The notes under the pieces are model-generated. The model searched no databases, had not been told where the DNA came from, and saw only the letters and a program-made list of their open reading frames with translations. Below, one piece after another: positions 33,545-46,167 of a stretch of 64,000 nucleotides of DNA; the stretch's first letter is position 1, and each line of letters opens with the position of its first letter. The stretch is from Diatrype stigma (lineage: Eukaryota > Ascomycota > Sordariomycetes > Xylariales > Diatrypaceae). The position numbers and the translations under genes are program-made. Where the stretch lies: assembly GCA_022225965.2 (NCBI GenBank), contig JAKJXP020000020.1, forward strand, positions 1 to 64,000, written 5' to 3'.

Positions 33545-34370
33545 GCACGAGTGATGAATTTTATGGATGTACGAAAAAGCAATTGAAAGAAATAAGCAAA
33601 AAAGAAAAGAAGATGTGGGCCATGGGCCACGGGCGAAGCCGTTGCCATCGCCGTCTTCACCTCGGCTCGGGCGTCGCAGTCAGTCGGTCGGTTTCGATAT
33701 TTTCTTCCAAGCCACCCGGAAGCTCCACCTGTATGTCGGGACTTCCAACCCCTAGCTTTATATTAATAATCGTCGTTTACCGCTGGTGTTCCGCGGGTTG
33801 ACAATAATTTTTCCTGGTCTTTTCTTCCCTCGCTTGAAGTGGAGGCTCTGGACCATTTTGTGTCGAGCGCGAGCGTCAGGGGTGGATCTGCTGTTTGTTC
33901 GTCCCATCGTCTGACTGGCCTGTGACTGCTTCACTTATCCTGCGGCTTTGGGACTCTAGAGGGCAAATTTGCCTGGTTTGACTGGAATTTAGCAGACATG
34001 TTCTGCATGTTCATCCATTCAGGACTCTATACATTTGTGGAGAATGCTTCCAGGAAACCCGCCCTCTAGCACGACTTCGGTTTAGATGCAGGTGATGGAA
34101 GAAATCATCCGCCTTCCTTTCACCGAAAAGTAGTTCATATCGGGACCCCCGGGTCGAATCGACGTCGTTCTATCCAATTTTTTTGCTTCTTTTTTTCTTC
34201 GTCCTTACCAGGGTCACTGTGCGGGGATCCGAGCCACTTAATCGTAACTCTGGATAGGATCTTTCCGCTCTTTATCCACCCACCCGCAGTTGCACATCCG
34301 CTCCTAGTGGGATCCCAATTGCCTCATGCAGCGGACCAGGTTTTTAGTAGATAAATAGGCAGACTCCGTC

Positions 34371-34449
34371 GTCTCCTCTGGTCTCCTCTGATGTCCTCTG
34401 ATATCCTCTTGGTGTCCTCTGCTGTCCTCTGCTGTCCTCTGATATCCTC
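34371..34449. repeat. Degenerate TCCTCTG-based minisatellite
   Basis: About eight units of roughly 9-10 bases built on TCCTCTG with variable spacers (GTC, ATG, ATA, GCT). Confidence 0.8.
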
Positions 34450-34659
34450 ACTCGCTTCCCCAGAGTGACGCGTTGTAGATACTTATGTACGTCGACCGCC
34501 TCTAGCCAGATCTTGGCTACGTAATCTGGGCTGTCTGGGTCGTTTTCCCAGGTGGTCACGAGACCCACGAGAGCTCAACGTGTGATAAAGTCATGTGCTT
34601 CAGCTTTTGTTGAATTAGCTGACTCGATTTTCGCTGCGGGCAAAGGCGCGAAATCGGCA

Positions 34660-34697
34660 TGCTGGTGCTGGTGCTGGTGCTGGTGCCGGTGCTGGTG
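34660..34697. repeat. (GCTGGT)n hexamer repeat
   Basis: About six GCTGGT units, one changed to GCCGGT, in intergenic DNA. They produce Trp/Cys- or Ala/Pro-rich false frames. Confidence 0.8.
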
Positions 34698-35208
34698 GAG
34701 GATCCATATTTGGTGCCCAAGTTCTTGGAAGTCGGGATGGTCTGATAGTTGGAAGGCTTGCAATTTGTAGCCGCAAATGCTGGCCTTGGGCTCCCCTCCC
34801 CATGTCTGTAAGTGAGTCTACATATCTATGTCTATATATATATATCACAGAGGCAGTATGCAGTCGTTCGGCGCCGTGGGACGATACGTTATAAACGTAT
34901 AAACGTAAAGATATGATATGAATACCAGACAACCCTATGTATAGTGAACCAAATGTTGTCTAACACCAAATCTCCGAGAATATCGACAAACCCAAGTCGG
35001 GAATCGAAGCCCAATATATCCCCATCACCAAACGATCATGTCAAATCATGCCGACCCCATCGAAAAGTGACTCCACCGGTCGGTCCTAAGCAGATTTTTG
35101 CTTGCTTGCCTGGCTGGCTGGCCCCGTCCGTGTCCATCTCCCCTCATAGCCGTGCAGCGTGCTGTGATGGCCCCAAACAGGAATAACGAGAGCGCCGGAG
35201 AGCGGCTT

Positions 35209-35749
35209 CTAAGCCATCGAATATTGTCTCATTTGGTGCTGCTGGCCCATATTCCGGATTGCTTCTTCGACTTCCACCATGTCTCTCTGGGCCTTCTCGA
35301 TCGTCGCGTTCCGGTTTCCCTCCCGCTGCCACCGAATGATGTCGTTCTGGAGTTTCGTGTACCTGCGCTGTTTTTTCTCGATGTCCTTGCACAGCTTGCA
35401 CTTGTCCGTCTCCAGATTAGTGTTGAAGACCAGCTTCAGGCCGCATGTCTCCCCCGTCCGGTACTCCTTGGTGCACTGCTGACGGAAATGCCTAGGCCGC
35501 GACGATGGGTTGGTTAGAATAGAGTGAAAATCGATTGTCCACCCAGAGAGCTGAGAAAAAGAAATACCCCCATATCGCGTATCTCGGATGGCATCCCCAG
35601 ATGGATGGACCCGGTTATAGGAATGTCTCCCTCCCTCCCCCCCTCTCCTATATGGGTAATGCAACCGACAGAAGTGTCGAGACTCGCAGTGCTACTCACC
35701 CCCACCGCCAATAACCACAGGCCCAACGTGTTTGTTCGAAGTAGCACAT
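35209..35749 (-). CDS. Small Cys-containing fungal protein with coiled coil, 110 residues
   Basis: Two exons, 35749-35700 and 35491-35209, joined across a 208-base GT-AG intron in phase 2. The first exon encodes MCYFEQTRWACGYWRWG and the second continues with HFRQQCTKEYRTGETCGLKL. Conserved-looking cysteines (Cys2, Cys11, then QQC, TCG and CKLC) could bind zinc. The second half (about 60-105) is a charged coiled coil containing RWQREGNRNATIEKAQ. From memory of the pattern MCYFEQTRWACG...FRQQCTKEYRTGETCG, this is a widespread but uncharacterised protein of filamentous ascomycetes. No signal peptide or membrane segment is present. The function is not known. The first exon is short, and choosing a later start would lose the conserved Cys/Trp block. 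Confidence 0.82.
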
Positions 35750-38700
35750 TGTCACTGCCGCTATTGGTGTTGTTGGTTCCGTTGTTTGCCGCCGTCGTCT
35801 TCGTCGTTGTCGTCGCCGCCGCTAATCGTGAAGCTGTCTATCGCACCACAGCCAGTCAGTCGTCGTGACGCTTCCACTATGATTCAGGGCCCGGCCCAAA
35901 GACGGCCAAAAGGCACCAGCCAACCGTACCTAGTTATAGATTCGGGATCTGCACTCGGTTCTTAGTCCTTAGATCGTTCAGGGCAAGGTGATCACCGGTT
36001 TTCGTCTGTGGAAGAGTATCCTCAGTCGGCTTCTATTTTGTTGTCTTGATGTCTTGCTGTCTTTGTTGTTTTGTTACTTACCTCTTTCTCAGGAGTCACC
36101 GTGACAAAAGAATGAGCAGGATACTTATACTCTCCCTCTCGTGCTCGACGTTTCGCCACCGTTATGGTTCTTCTTAAGTTGTAAATCCCTACCTCGCATA
36201 CATCCTCGACTTGTAAACGCAAGAAAGCCTCTACCACGTTCTCAAGTCCAACACTTTCTCTGCCGGAAGTCATCACAAAAGAGACAAGCGAAGCTACGTA
36301 TTGGTCCAGGGACGAGCCAGTCCGTCTTTCCGTTGGGTTACATGTCAAATCGCATAGAATCCCGCCCAACAACACACTGTTCGACTGAACCCTACTTGGA
36401 TGCCACGTCGGCCACCTGTTCGATATCCTTTCCAGTTTCAACGTTCTCCACCCCCGGCGTAAATACCCCGATAGGCCTTTACCGGTGCTGTGCTTGAGAG
36501 CCCCTACTCTCCCTCTTCTCACCCTCTCTCTTATGAGCACATCGTTCAAGGGGCCATGGCCAGCAACGCCCCCGCATAGCCTCCCCATGCTCGATTGGCC
36601 CGACCCCGGCTGGCGGCCCCCCCTCCCTCTCTCTCCCCCCCTCCCCCTGGGCCCCTTCTTGGTGGTGGGTGCGCGTCCGACCCGCGCGCGAAGCGGCGGG
36701 GATCCATATCAGCCTCGAAGTCCGGACAGGGCAGGGCAGAGGGCAGACCCCCTGTCGTCCGCGCTTGCTTCCTTCCCGCAGCAAGCAGAGCTCCACGCAG
36801 CAGGAAGAGAGACCCCTTCGATCCCATCTCCCGCGTGTGCGGCGGCCAGATGGCGCATCTGCTACGTGCGCTAGCCCATGCAGGCCACCTGGCTAACCGC
36901 GGCTCGATCCTGGCGGCCCCCATCCCCCCCTTGCCCCCCCTTGTGCCCTGAGGCGACTCGCTAGTATAGACAAGCATGAAGAATAAATCACTGGAACACG
37001 CATCTTGCAAACGTCCTTGCCTCACTGCACCCCTTGGGTGGCATTCTGGTAAGACGCCACCTCTCCCCCCCAGCAGGCCCTGTCCTGTCCGGTCCTGGCC
37101 TGCAGGGATCTCGTGAAGGGTACTGCTGCACCTAATCTATAGTAAGAAGTCTATCTTGTTCCTTTCCTTCTTCTTCCCTTTCTCCCCTATCCCCCCTTTG
37201 GATAGGACGTCGTATGGGACGGGATCGGCCCCCATGCCTAAAACGGCTGTGGCATGGCAGGAGTGGTTCATCGGTAGTATGGTTAGCATACGGCTGTCGT
37301 CACTGCTCCTTCTCGCTTTCCCCTTGTCCCCGTTTCCGTTTCCTGGCTAGCCGGGGCTGATTGGGTTCTGACGGCATGAACCCTGCGTTGTCCACCTCAG
37401 CAGGCCATATCGGAAAAAGGGCGGCCATTACTCAATGCAGTTATATGCAGACGCTGCAGTCGAGAGCGATCATAACACATCACTCGGTACCTCCCTTTTC
37501 CTCCATCTAAAAAATCGTTGACATGGGAGATCCGACGTCAGCGGTCTGTCCCCTGATCCTCCGGGGAGCCTCGAAGCTTCCTATACGGCAACGATGACAA
37601 CACATATGAGCTGCGTTACGATGGGAATGCAAAGAGACGAGACTATGCCTCACGCCCCTCCTCATCCCCTACCCTCCCCTTCCTCCTCCTCCTCCACCCC
37701 CGGCTGGCCTTCCTGCGACCGCATCGGTTAGGGTCTCTGATAAGGCCGAGGCAAAATCTGCGTCCCCCAAAAATAACATCAAAGCGCCGCAGGTAGAATT
37801 CTCTCCAAGCCAACCCACATGGGGGTCGCGCCGTTTTCCAGGTATGGGGGTGTATAATGCCACATGGAGAAAGCGTTAGGAAGGGGTAAAACTCCTGCTT
37901 GACCTGACCTTCGACGAGGGTGGTGGTTGGGCCGCCAACGTGGCAGCCCTCTTCTGGCCCAGGCCGGGGCCCACCACCAGCCCATGTTCGTTCTACTTAG
38001 GCTGCGGGCAAAATACATTGTTTCTTTTCGATTCGAGTAAACTTTAAACTAATAGATCTCCCTGCCCTCTTGAATGTTGGGGGCGACGAAAGTATTTCCC
38101 GTTCTATTGGCCGCGACCTGCTCCCCCCTTTCCCCTGCCCGTTCACTTCGTTGGTCCGCTTCCTGCCAGTGTTCCATTCTTGGCCCTCGCTTTGACTATA
38201 GTTTGCATCATCCAAGTATAGAAAGGGGACCCAATGAAGCCCTAGAAAAAGGCCAGATGGGATGGTTCCCCGTTCACCGGTTGAGTCATCCCACTGCAAG
38301 GTTTCGACGATACACATGCGAAATATGCAAAATAAAAGACTCGAGGTGACCACTCTTGCATGCCTGGCTGGGGTTTAGTCATCCTATTATTTGGCTGGCT
38401 TGGTGTTCACTCTGGCTAGACTTTCCTCCTTGAGCGGTACGAACAAGCCTTGTCTCTCCGGATGGTTCTTTCGAAAGCTATTAGGTACCCTCCTTTCACA
38501 CAATGTACATCCTCACAATATGGATCATAGTAGAAATGCAGGTTTGCTCCCAGTTTCTAATACGAACTACCCAGGTTCTGTCTCTTCTACGAGTATAAGG
38601 AACGAAAAAATCTCCTTTACTTTGGGCATCACTTCTTTCAGCCTAAGTATCCGAGATACCAAGCGTTGAAAGCAAGTTGTATCTGGTGTCGTGTCAGGTT

Positions 38701-41700
38701 ACTTGTATCCATCTGCGGCATATCTTGACATCACAACGATGCAATGCGGATAGATTGCTAGCCCATCCGGAAAGGTTGGCATCATAATCTTGAACGAGCA
38801 TCTTTGAGCACAATAACAAGTTTTTTCTTCTCTTGTCTTGTATGAAAAAAGATCTTTTTGCGTGGTAGTCCTATCATAGCGTATCGGCAATAAACCAGGG
38901 AAATATCTCGCAGCTCCATAATTAGCCAGTATCAACGACTGGCCACGTCCAGGCTGGGCAGTTGTTCTGAAATCATGTTTAGAAAAGTATCTAGCCGTCT
39001 TGGCTTTCGTATCATGACAGCGGGCCGTGCCGCTTCCAGAAGCGTAAGCAAGAAGCCCCTTTGGACTGACCTTTTTTCCTTCTCCTCTCGACGGGTTTAG
39101 TAGTATATTTGTCTATTTCATCTAGGATACTAGCGTGAACGATGACGATACTTGCCCATAGTCCTAGAAACAGGGCCAGATTGGCGATTCTGACACCGAG
39201 GACTACAAGTTCGGAAAAGCCAATCATGTCCGGTCCCGTTCCTCGAGGTCTCTTCTTTCTCCTCGGTTCCTTCTCGGTATTCTAGACCAGACCTTGCACA
39301 CGCTACGAATCATGTGGCTTCTATTGTATGCGAATTCCCATAGCCCGAGTCTAGAGGAGCCACTTAAACACGTTTTCCCCTCTATCATGCCACGGCCTTC
39401 ATCAGCCGAGATGGTGGGTTCATAACGTCGATGGTGTGTGGAGAACAAGGCACCACCACCTTGAGGGCATCGATAGGCCTAAGGCTTCAGCGGGATGGGT
39501 GATGCGCATTAGACAGGTAGACAAGCTTGTGGAGACAGGCTCCATCATGTGGGCATGTTTGGTTAAGAGCCTCCTACAGGGCTACAATGCCAACTCATTG
39601 GCTGGGTTTCGGTTGGGGGCCAAGGGGGCCGCCGCGGGATGCTCCTTAAGAGACCCGAATGGTGGGAGGGTGCCCCCCTAGACAGCGTCGTTGACACGCT
39701 CTCATCAGGACCCGGATGATACCACACGGGGCATGGATGGCCCTGGCAAAGACAACCGGCCTACACGTAGACGGCAACTCGAGTCGCCTGTCGAGCTTTC
39801 ATTGTGCGACCTAATATGCGTTTGCAAACCAGCCAGGCGCGGTTTTATTCGCTATTTATTGCTCACTCTGTATAGCCTCTGAGGCGGACTTGTAAAGGCC
39901 GGCCAGGAGTTTTATCTCTCTTCCCGTACCGTGCCGTGTGCCGTACAATGCCGTACCGTCCTTGTTCTCTGTGCTCCCGGCGGCGTCTGGGGCTCCGCCG
40001 TTAGCTTCCGAGTCATGTCGCGGGCAGCAAGTAGTCAAAAAGGGACGAACTAGAAAAACGCGCATCATGACCGATCTTCCCAGTGCGCCAGTCCTTCTAG
40101 GTACAACCTGTACGGTTGGTAGGATTTGCAACAGCCACGCCTACGAGTCTGAAGAAGTCGATTTACGTATGCTCCACTATCAATGGATCGCTAAATCCCT
40201 GATGCGCTGTGATCGACCAGTCTCGGGCTTGCATTGCAGCGGACAAATCGGCACGCTGCTATATTGCTGCAGCAGAGAGACACTTCTGTGTCTGTACCTG
40301 TGCCTGTGCCTATTCCCGTGCCTGCTTTTTCTGCTCTGTATGTCTGTGCCTCAACGTGATGGTGGTGGCATGTTCATCGTATATTCATACGTATCGTACA
40401 GAAAGCCTTCGAGCCCAATTGATTCACTACCAACTATGGCGAAGTTAGCAATGGTACCTAGTCACCCTTAGGCACTGATATATCCCGAGACCGGGCAGAA
40501 GGGGCGGAAAAAGAAAGGAAAAAAGAAAAAAGAAAAGCGCAGAGGTTCGTCAGAGGGGCCCAGAAGACACGACCCCCGGCGCGGGCGGCCCGTTCAGGAG
40601 GCCATCCCCTTCATTCGTGGCCTTGTAGAAAACCTGCCCCGCCGTTCGTCTGACCCCCGGTGAACGTGGGGACTTCGGTCAAGGACCGAAGTATGTTACA
40701 TATGTGCTATTATTACACGTCATACTAGTTATAGCCCGCCTGCTCGCGCCCGAGCCCGCGCCCGCGAGCCCAGGCTACCCGTCCAGGGTACTTGGATAGG
40801 GTACCTGGAGTCGACCGCACCACCACCGCACCACGTTATCCGTATGCCAGGTACATGCAACCCGAGTTTCTGAGATGTCAGAAACTAGACACCCGTGGTC
40901 CGGTCATTGGAGCCTGAAGCGAGGCTAGTCACCGCTGCCCGATTGAGGACCTTCGGCAAGCCCGATTCAAGATCGTGGCGAGGCTGACTGGGTGGGCAGA
41001 GCTTCGACTGCTATGTCCATAGAGTCGGGTATGTGTATAGGCGTAGGGATATAGACATTGAGAGTCTCAACTCTCGACTCTTACACGGAGTTGTTGTTGT
41101 CAATGTCAATGTCTCCTGATTGGGCGGTAACATGTCTGTGCAACTCGGACCACCTTGGCAGGAGCTTCCCCCCCAGAATTCGTTGATCTGATTCGGCGGC
41201 AGTAGGCGGCTACCCTCATTGGATGATCTACCGCTTAGGGGTGAACTACCGCTTAGGGGTGAACTTTATTCTTGGGCAGGTACTTAGGTACTTACATGCC
41301 GGGTAACTACGTAGGGCATGCAGCACTGGCAGCGTACAATGGAATCAATTGATACAGTGGACACATTCAACCAATTCGTTCCCAATGCTTTCCAGGTCAG
41401 ATCTTGGAAGTGCGATGCCATCAGCCGGACTTCCATGAGCAGCCATTAGTCAATTCTCGAGTTCATACCTACGTATGCAAGTATGCAGTTGCCTCTGAGC
41501 TTCCATTGTCACAGTATCACAACATCACAGCATCACAGCATCACAGCATCGAAGGAAGGTACCTTCAATGTTCGTACTTACCAAGTAGGTATTGCCGATT
41601 TGGGCTCGAAGGGTCCGTGCATCGGCTCAGAATCATGTGTCCAAGTCACATCCATTAGTTACAACTTACCCCTGCCCACTCTGACGCAGCACCGTGTCTG

Positions 41701-41791
41701 TCTCACAGATGTACACATGGGCGGCCATATGCAGCGACGTGACATCCATCCCATGGATGCTTGCGCCGGTGCTGGACCCCTCCAGAGTCCA

Positions 41792-41850
41792 GCCTGCCCA
41801 CCAGCCCGCCAGCCCGCCTGCCCGCTTGCCCGCTTGCCCGCTTGCCCGCC
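41792..41850. repeat. CCCGCY-rich minisatellite
   Basis: Tandem 8-base units of the form CCCGCCAG, then CCCGCTTG. They yield Pro/Ala/Cys-rich false reading frames on both strands. Confidence 0.8.
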
Positions 41851-41926
41851 TACATGTACGCATCTGCCTACATCCATACAGGTAGTACCTGCACATACTT
41901 ACCAACATCTACACATCTGGCCTGGC

Positions 41927-41980
41927 CATCTCCCATCTGCCCATCTGCCCATTTGCCCATCTGCCCATCTGCACATCTAC
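41927..41980. repeat. (CATCTGCC)n minisatellite
   Basis: About six 8-base units of CATCTGCC with single-base variants. Confidence 0.8.
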
Positions 41981-43024
41981 CAGCACCGAGCCTGCCTGCC
42001 TACACACGTTGTCACCGTCGCATTACATTCTGCGACGTCGGCCAGCCTTCCAAGTTGCCTATTCCTTCGACCTGCATTTCCACATCTTCCCGCCTCAGCC
42101 GCGCATCTAAATAACTAAATACATACCTGACTACCTAAATAACCCACCCAGCTTTCTGCTCGGACGACCGTATGGTACCTATGATACTTACCTAGGTCCT
42201 ATGATAATACCTATGATCGATATCACCTACCTAGGACCTATGATATGAACTATGAGCCCTGGTAGCCTGGCCTAGCTGTCTAGTAAGCAAGAGCTGAGTT
42301 GTCTGTCAAACCACGATATCGACTTCTACCTTGACGATAGTATCGCATTGCCTCGCATCGCAGCGTATCAGGGAGCGAGGCACCCATCTACTACCTGTGG
42401 TGCTCTTGAAGACACCCCTGTTGTGCTGTATTGCGCGTGTTTCGACTACTTCATTGAGTATCACCCACCTAAGCGAGCGCATCACCTTTTATAACCCATC
42501 GCTGTTGTTATCATATTATCGTTGCACCGTCCCAGCGTCGTTGGGGACATTCTTGGGTAGAAAGACCGACAGTTGGTCGTTTGCCTCACTCCGCGCTGGC
42601 ATCGCGATTAGGTTATGACCTACACGTAGCCCGGTGGCAGTCCATGGTTAGCAATAAGAAATAACAGGAAACCTGGAACATCTGCGGCCCCGACCGCGGC
42701 CCATGCTTAACTGTCACATTTCGTCGACCGCGCGCCAACCAGCCTGCCCCTTGCAGCACTTTGTTATTTTGCCTGTGGGCTGATCGCTCCGTAGCCTGCC
42801 GGATATATCATATCGCCGTTGACATTTCTTGGCCTGCCAGGATATTCCTAAGAGACAGACATCAAGAGAGGTAGACTGTCAGATCGCGTCAAGCGCACAC
42901 GCGCGTCACCCCCAACAAGGAACCAGCGGGGCAAACATCTCTCCCATCTGTTGCTCGTGCTGTACGTCGGTGACGCAGCCGGTGGGGAGATCTCTGCGCG
43001 AGGAACTGCAGTAGCTGCGGCCTC

Positions 43025-45029
43025 ATGCATCTTCAGATAGACTCGCGTCGCAGCGCATCGGCACTGGCAGCCGATGAAGAAGTTGCAACTATGGCGCCGT
43101 CCCCGCCCCCGCAGCAGCACCAGCAGCAGCAGCCGTCAGCCCTGGGCATGGACCTGCAGCCGCAAGAACAACAGCCGCTCGTCATACAGACCCGGTATCT
43201 GACATTACCCATCCCATCATCATCATCAGACTCGCACGCTGGCACGCCACTCGGGTATTCACCTCGCCTCGCCCCCTTCGCCGACAGGGGGATTGGTGAT
43301 GCTCCACACCACTTTCTTGAGCAAGGTGAATCGGCCTCGATGGTGGCCGATGTGCCTGCTGTGCTTGATGCCCAACCAACACCATCTCGAGCCATGGGAA
43401 ATCAGGGCTCGGTGGCTGCTGGTGAAGAAGGGACGGAAATCTTCCATGAACTGCCGGGAGCCGCGGACCAGATCTCCGCGATCGGCTTGCGTCGGTCAAG
43501 CGCATCGAGGTCTATGACGGAAGCACCTGAGAACCTCTGGCCTTCAGGAGACGAACAAGTGTCGCCAGATTGTCGGGCAGCAAAGTCGGTCCTATTTAGC
43601 ACGACACCGAGGAACTCACCGCCGTTATCGCTTTGGAGCAGGGGTTCATCGAGCCTCGACGGGATGCCGAACGAGATCTTGACGCACATTCTTAGCTTCC
43701 TGGATGTTTGCGATTTGTTGGCAACGTCAAGGGTGAGTTGTCCGTCGCCTCGACGTCTCCTATTTTCATGATTCATGATCTCATTCCATTTTCTGCTTGA
43801 AACACGACATTCGACTCTTGAGTTATCCATCAACCCTTGTCGTGCCTGCTCTCTCATCTCCATGGACCACGTGGTTAGATTCCATCCCAGCACTCCTATT
43901 CTTCTGTATCCAATAGGGGCATCCTCCGTGTTCTCCCCACTGTGCCCACTGTTGCCAAACATCCATCTTGCAATGAAATCTCGCGAGACAGTCTTGATAA
44001 ACCCAGGATTGTGTACTTCATGTGGGGATAATAAGCATCATCCCAGAAGTTCTGCTTATTCATGCTGGAAACAATACCACCATAATGGGCTTTATGCGTA
44101 TTTTACGTAGATATGAGTCTGAGCACGTGCCCACACACCCCTTTTCTAGCTCTGGAATTCTTGCCCCTTAACTACCATCCCCTATTGCCCCGTATTTTCT
44201 TCTCGTAGACGTGTAATTTGGCGATTTTTCTACATATTCTTTTCCATTGGGTGCTCTCACCCCAACCACCGCAAGGAGATAAACAATAAGAAAGGAAGGC
44301 TAAAACGCCAATTTGCAATCAATCTTCTTGAAACAGACCAACCACCACTTCCGCGCCCTCTCGGTCCATCCGCTCCTGCACGTGTACCGGCTACGGCGCG
44401 CACGCGCCGTGCTACCCCCGCTATTGACCTCGCCATCGCGGCCGACACTGTCCGAGCTGATCGCGCGCCACATCTTCCAGACTCACACGACACAGGTATC
44501 GCGGCGGCTGGCGCACAATTTGGCGGCCATCCGGCTGTCGCGGCGTTTGCCCCAGCGGCCGTCGGCGGAGTCGCTCGCCCAGCGTGGCGTCCTGCCCCCC
44601 GAGTGCGTCGTCGGCATTTCGTCATCCTCTTCCTCTTCCTCTTCATCTGGGGGATCCTTAGTAGGCGCAAGGGGAGGATGGGAAGGAGCGAACGGGACTG
44701 GAAGAGGGACTGAGCTAGGGAGGAGGGGAGGAATGGGCACGAACACGAGAGGGGGCTTGGGAGGAGGAACGGTCGGGGGTTTGGTGAAAAAGGGGAGGGG
44801 CACGGGCGCGGGCATTGTGCCCCTAAGCCCCGCCCTCGTCGCCCGCAAACGCGCCGTCGAGCGTGAGCGTCTCAAGGACGGCCTCCGCCGGTGGGTCGGG
44901 GCTGTCTGGCGTGGCGAGGTCCGCGAGCGCAGCGAGGGCATCCGGAGGCGCGAGGAGAGCGCCGGCGTCGGTCGCGTGTGGCGTCTCAGGCGGTTCTGGG
45001 AGAGCGTCGGGAGGGAGGACGCGGCTTGA
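43025..45029 (+). CDS. F-box protein
   Basis: Two exons, 43025-43732 and 44337-45029, joined in phase 0 across a 604-base intron with GTGAGT and AACAG ends, give 466 residues. The N-terminal 210 residues are disordered and rich in Gln, Pro and Ser. The F-box starts at about residue 213 (LDGMPNEILTHILSFLDVCD) and is split by the intron after LLATSR, continuing as TNHHFRALSVHPLLHVYR. The rest is Arg- and Gly-rich with a poly-Ser run and no WD40 or leucine-rich repeats. F-box proteins recruit substrates to SCF ubiquitin ligases through Skp1, but this one has no recognisable substrate domain. An ATG at 43091 (MAPSPPPQQ) is an alternative start with a similar context. The intron is unusually long for this window. 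Confidence 0.8.
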
Positions 45030-46167
45030 CTCGAAGAAGTTGAGCTGATGAACTGGTTGAATCAACTGACTGCCGATATTGCTCTGACATGCCCAACTCG
45101 ACCTGCTCATTCTGATGGCGGCCTCTTACTTGGTCGATAGGCTTTGAATCAAGCCATGTCGCTGGTTAATAGTTACAGTTGAATTCTAGGCTGACTGGCT
45201 TCCCTAGTCTACCATAACTATGAGATACCTATGCAGATGTGGGTAGGGGGAGAGATTCGACGGTAACTTGGAGAGTTAGGGCAGGGTGGATAAGGGGGAG
45301 TGTAAGGGGGTCGTGTCTGTTATATATGTATGTACATGTACGCGCATGATGAGTCGATATGATGGGATGGGATGTTTTGGGGGAGTACGTTTTTTATGAC
45401 GATATGACGAGCTAGCCGGTTCACTGAACGGTTAGACTACAGGATAGGATCTGAGGTTAAGGTAACAAGTAATGATCACGGGTATGGGGTTTCTTTTGAA
45501 TTACTAGTGGTGCCTATGTGTTCGTGGATATCGTGAGTGGTGGAGCTTTGACGACCAACGACTATTTAGTCCAACTTATTCCCAACACACCCATGAGATC
45601 TTTAAAATCGCGTGCAAAATACAGCATTCATTGGCTCTAGGATGATTATGGAGGCGAAACAAGTATTTTGCTAAAGAGGGGAGGGGGGTGATTCACCTTG
45701 CTACAAAACGAAGCATTTTGAGTTACATAGTTACAATCTCATCGTTTTGATTTGGGTTCTAATTATGTATTTGGTATTGGACGTGCACGGTATACGTACG
45801 TACCAGGTAGACCTATGTACTTGAGCAGTAAAAAAAGTCCAAGACAGAACCCCTAGCTACCTATACAAAGCATTGCTATGCCTGTGTCTGATCTACTGAT
45901 CCATCTATCTTTCGTTTTCCCTTGGTGCAAAATAAAAAGCCCCTAATTCTTGTTCAAAACGCCAGCCCATATGCGATGCATGGTATGGAGGAAGACGAGG
46001 AAAAAAACAAAATAAGGGCCCAAGGCAAATAAACCCCTGGATGCTAGAAGACGGGGATAATAAGCCCCCCTCAAAGCCTACCCACTCACCCCCTTTCTTT
46101 TCTTTCCGGCCTACTGCTGCTCGATCAAGATGGCGGATTCCTTTCCGATCCGCGGGATCCAGGCATG
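45030..46167. other. Intergenic region between convergent genes
   Basis: The 3' flanks of the F-box gene (+) and the ZNF830-like gene (-). Moderately AT-rich. No gene or repeat of note. Confidence 0.55.

Larger units (their letters stand above)
33545..35208. other. Intergenic region between convergent genes
   Basis: This is the 3' flank of the LAMTOR1-like gene (+) and of the 110-residue gene (-). It contains a TCCTCTG repeat (34371-34449) and a GCTGGT repeat (about 34660-34700). No gene is supported. Confidence 0.55.
35750..43024. other. 7.3-kb stretch without a supportable gene
   Basis: The longest gap in the window. The largest open frame, 36022-36588 on the minus strand (188 codons), has no motif and could be chance in this GC-rich stretch. 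Frames at 36485-37025 overlap on both strands. The 41-42 kb part is dominated by CCCGC and CATCTGCC repeats. TACCTAGGTA-type palindromes cluster at about 41280 and 42180-42245. From about 42490 to 43024 the DNA is the probable promoter and leader of the F-box gene. Confidence 0.5.

Noticed and set aside
34998..35014. Possible tRNA T-arm on the minus strand (GGGCTTCGATTCCCG)
   Set aside because: The flanks do not form the other arms of a tRNA.
36022..36588. 188-codon open frame on the minus strand
   Set aside because: It has an ATG but no motif, mixed composition and no splice partners. A frame of this length is expected about once by chance in 64 kb of this base composition.
37254..37290. 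tRNA-like GGTTCATCGGTAGTATGGTTAGC string
   Set aside because: No B box, no pairing acceptor stem and no anticodon arm could be laid out.
41659..41908. Gly/Ala-rich minus-strand frames
   Set aside because: They are produced by the CCCGC-type tandem repeats, not by coding constraint.
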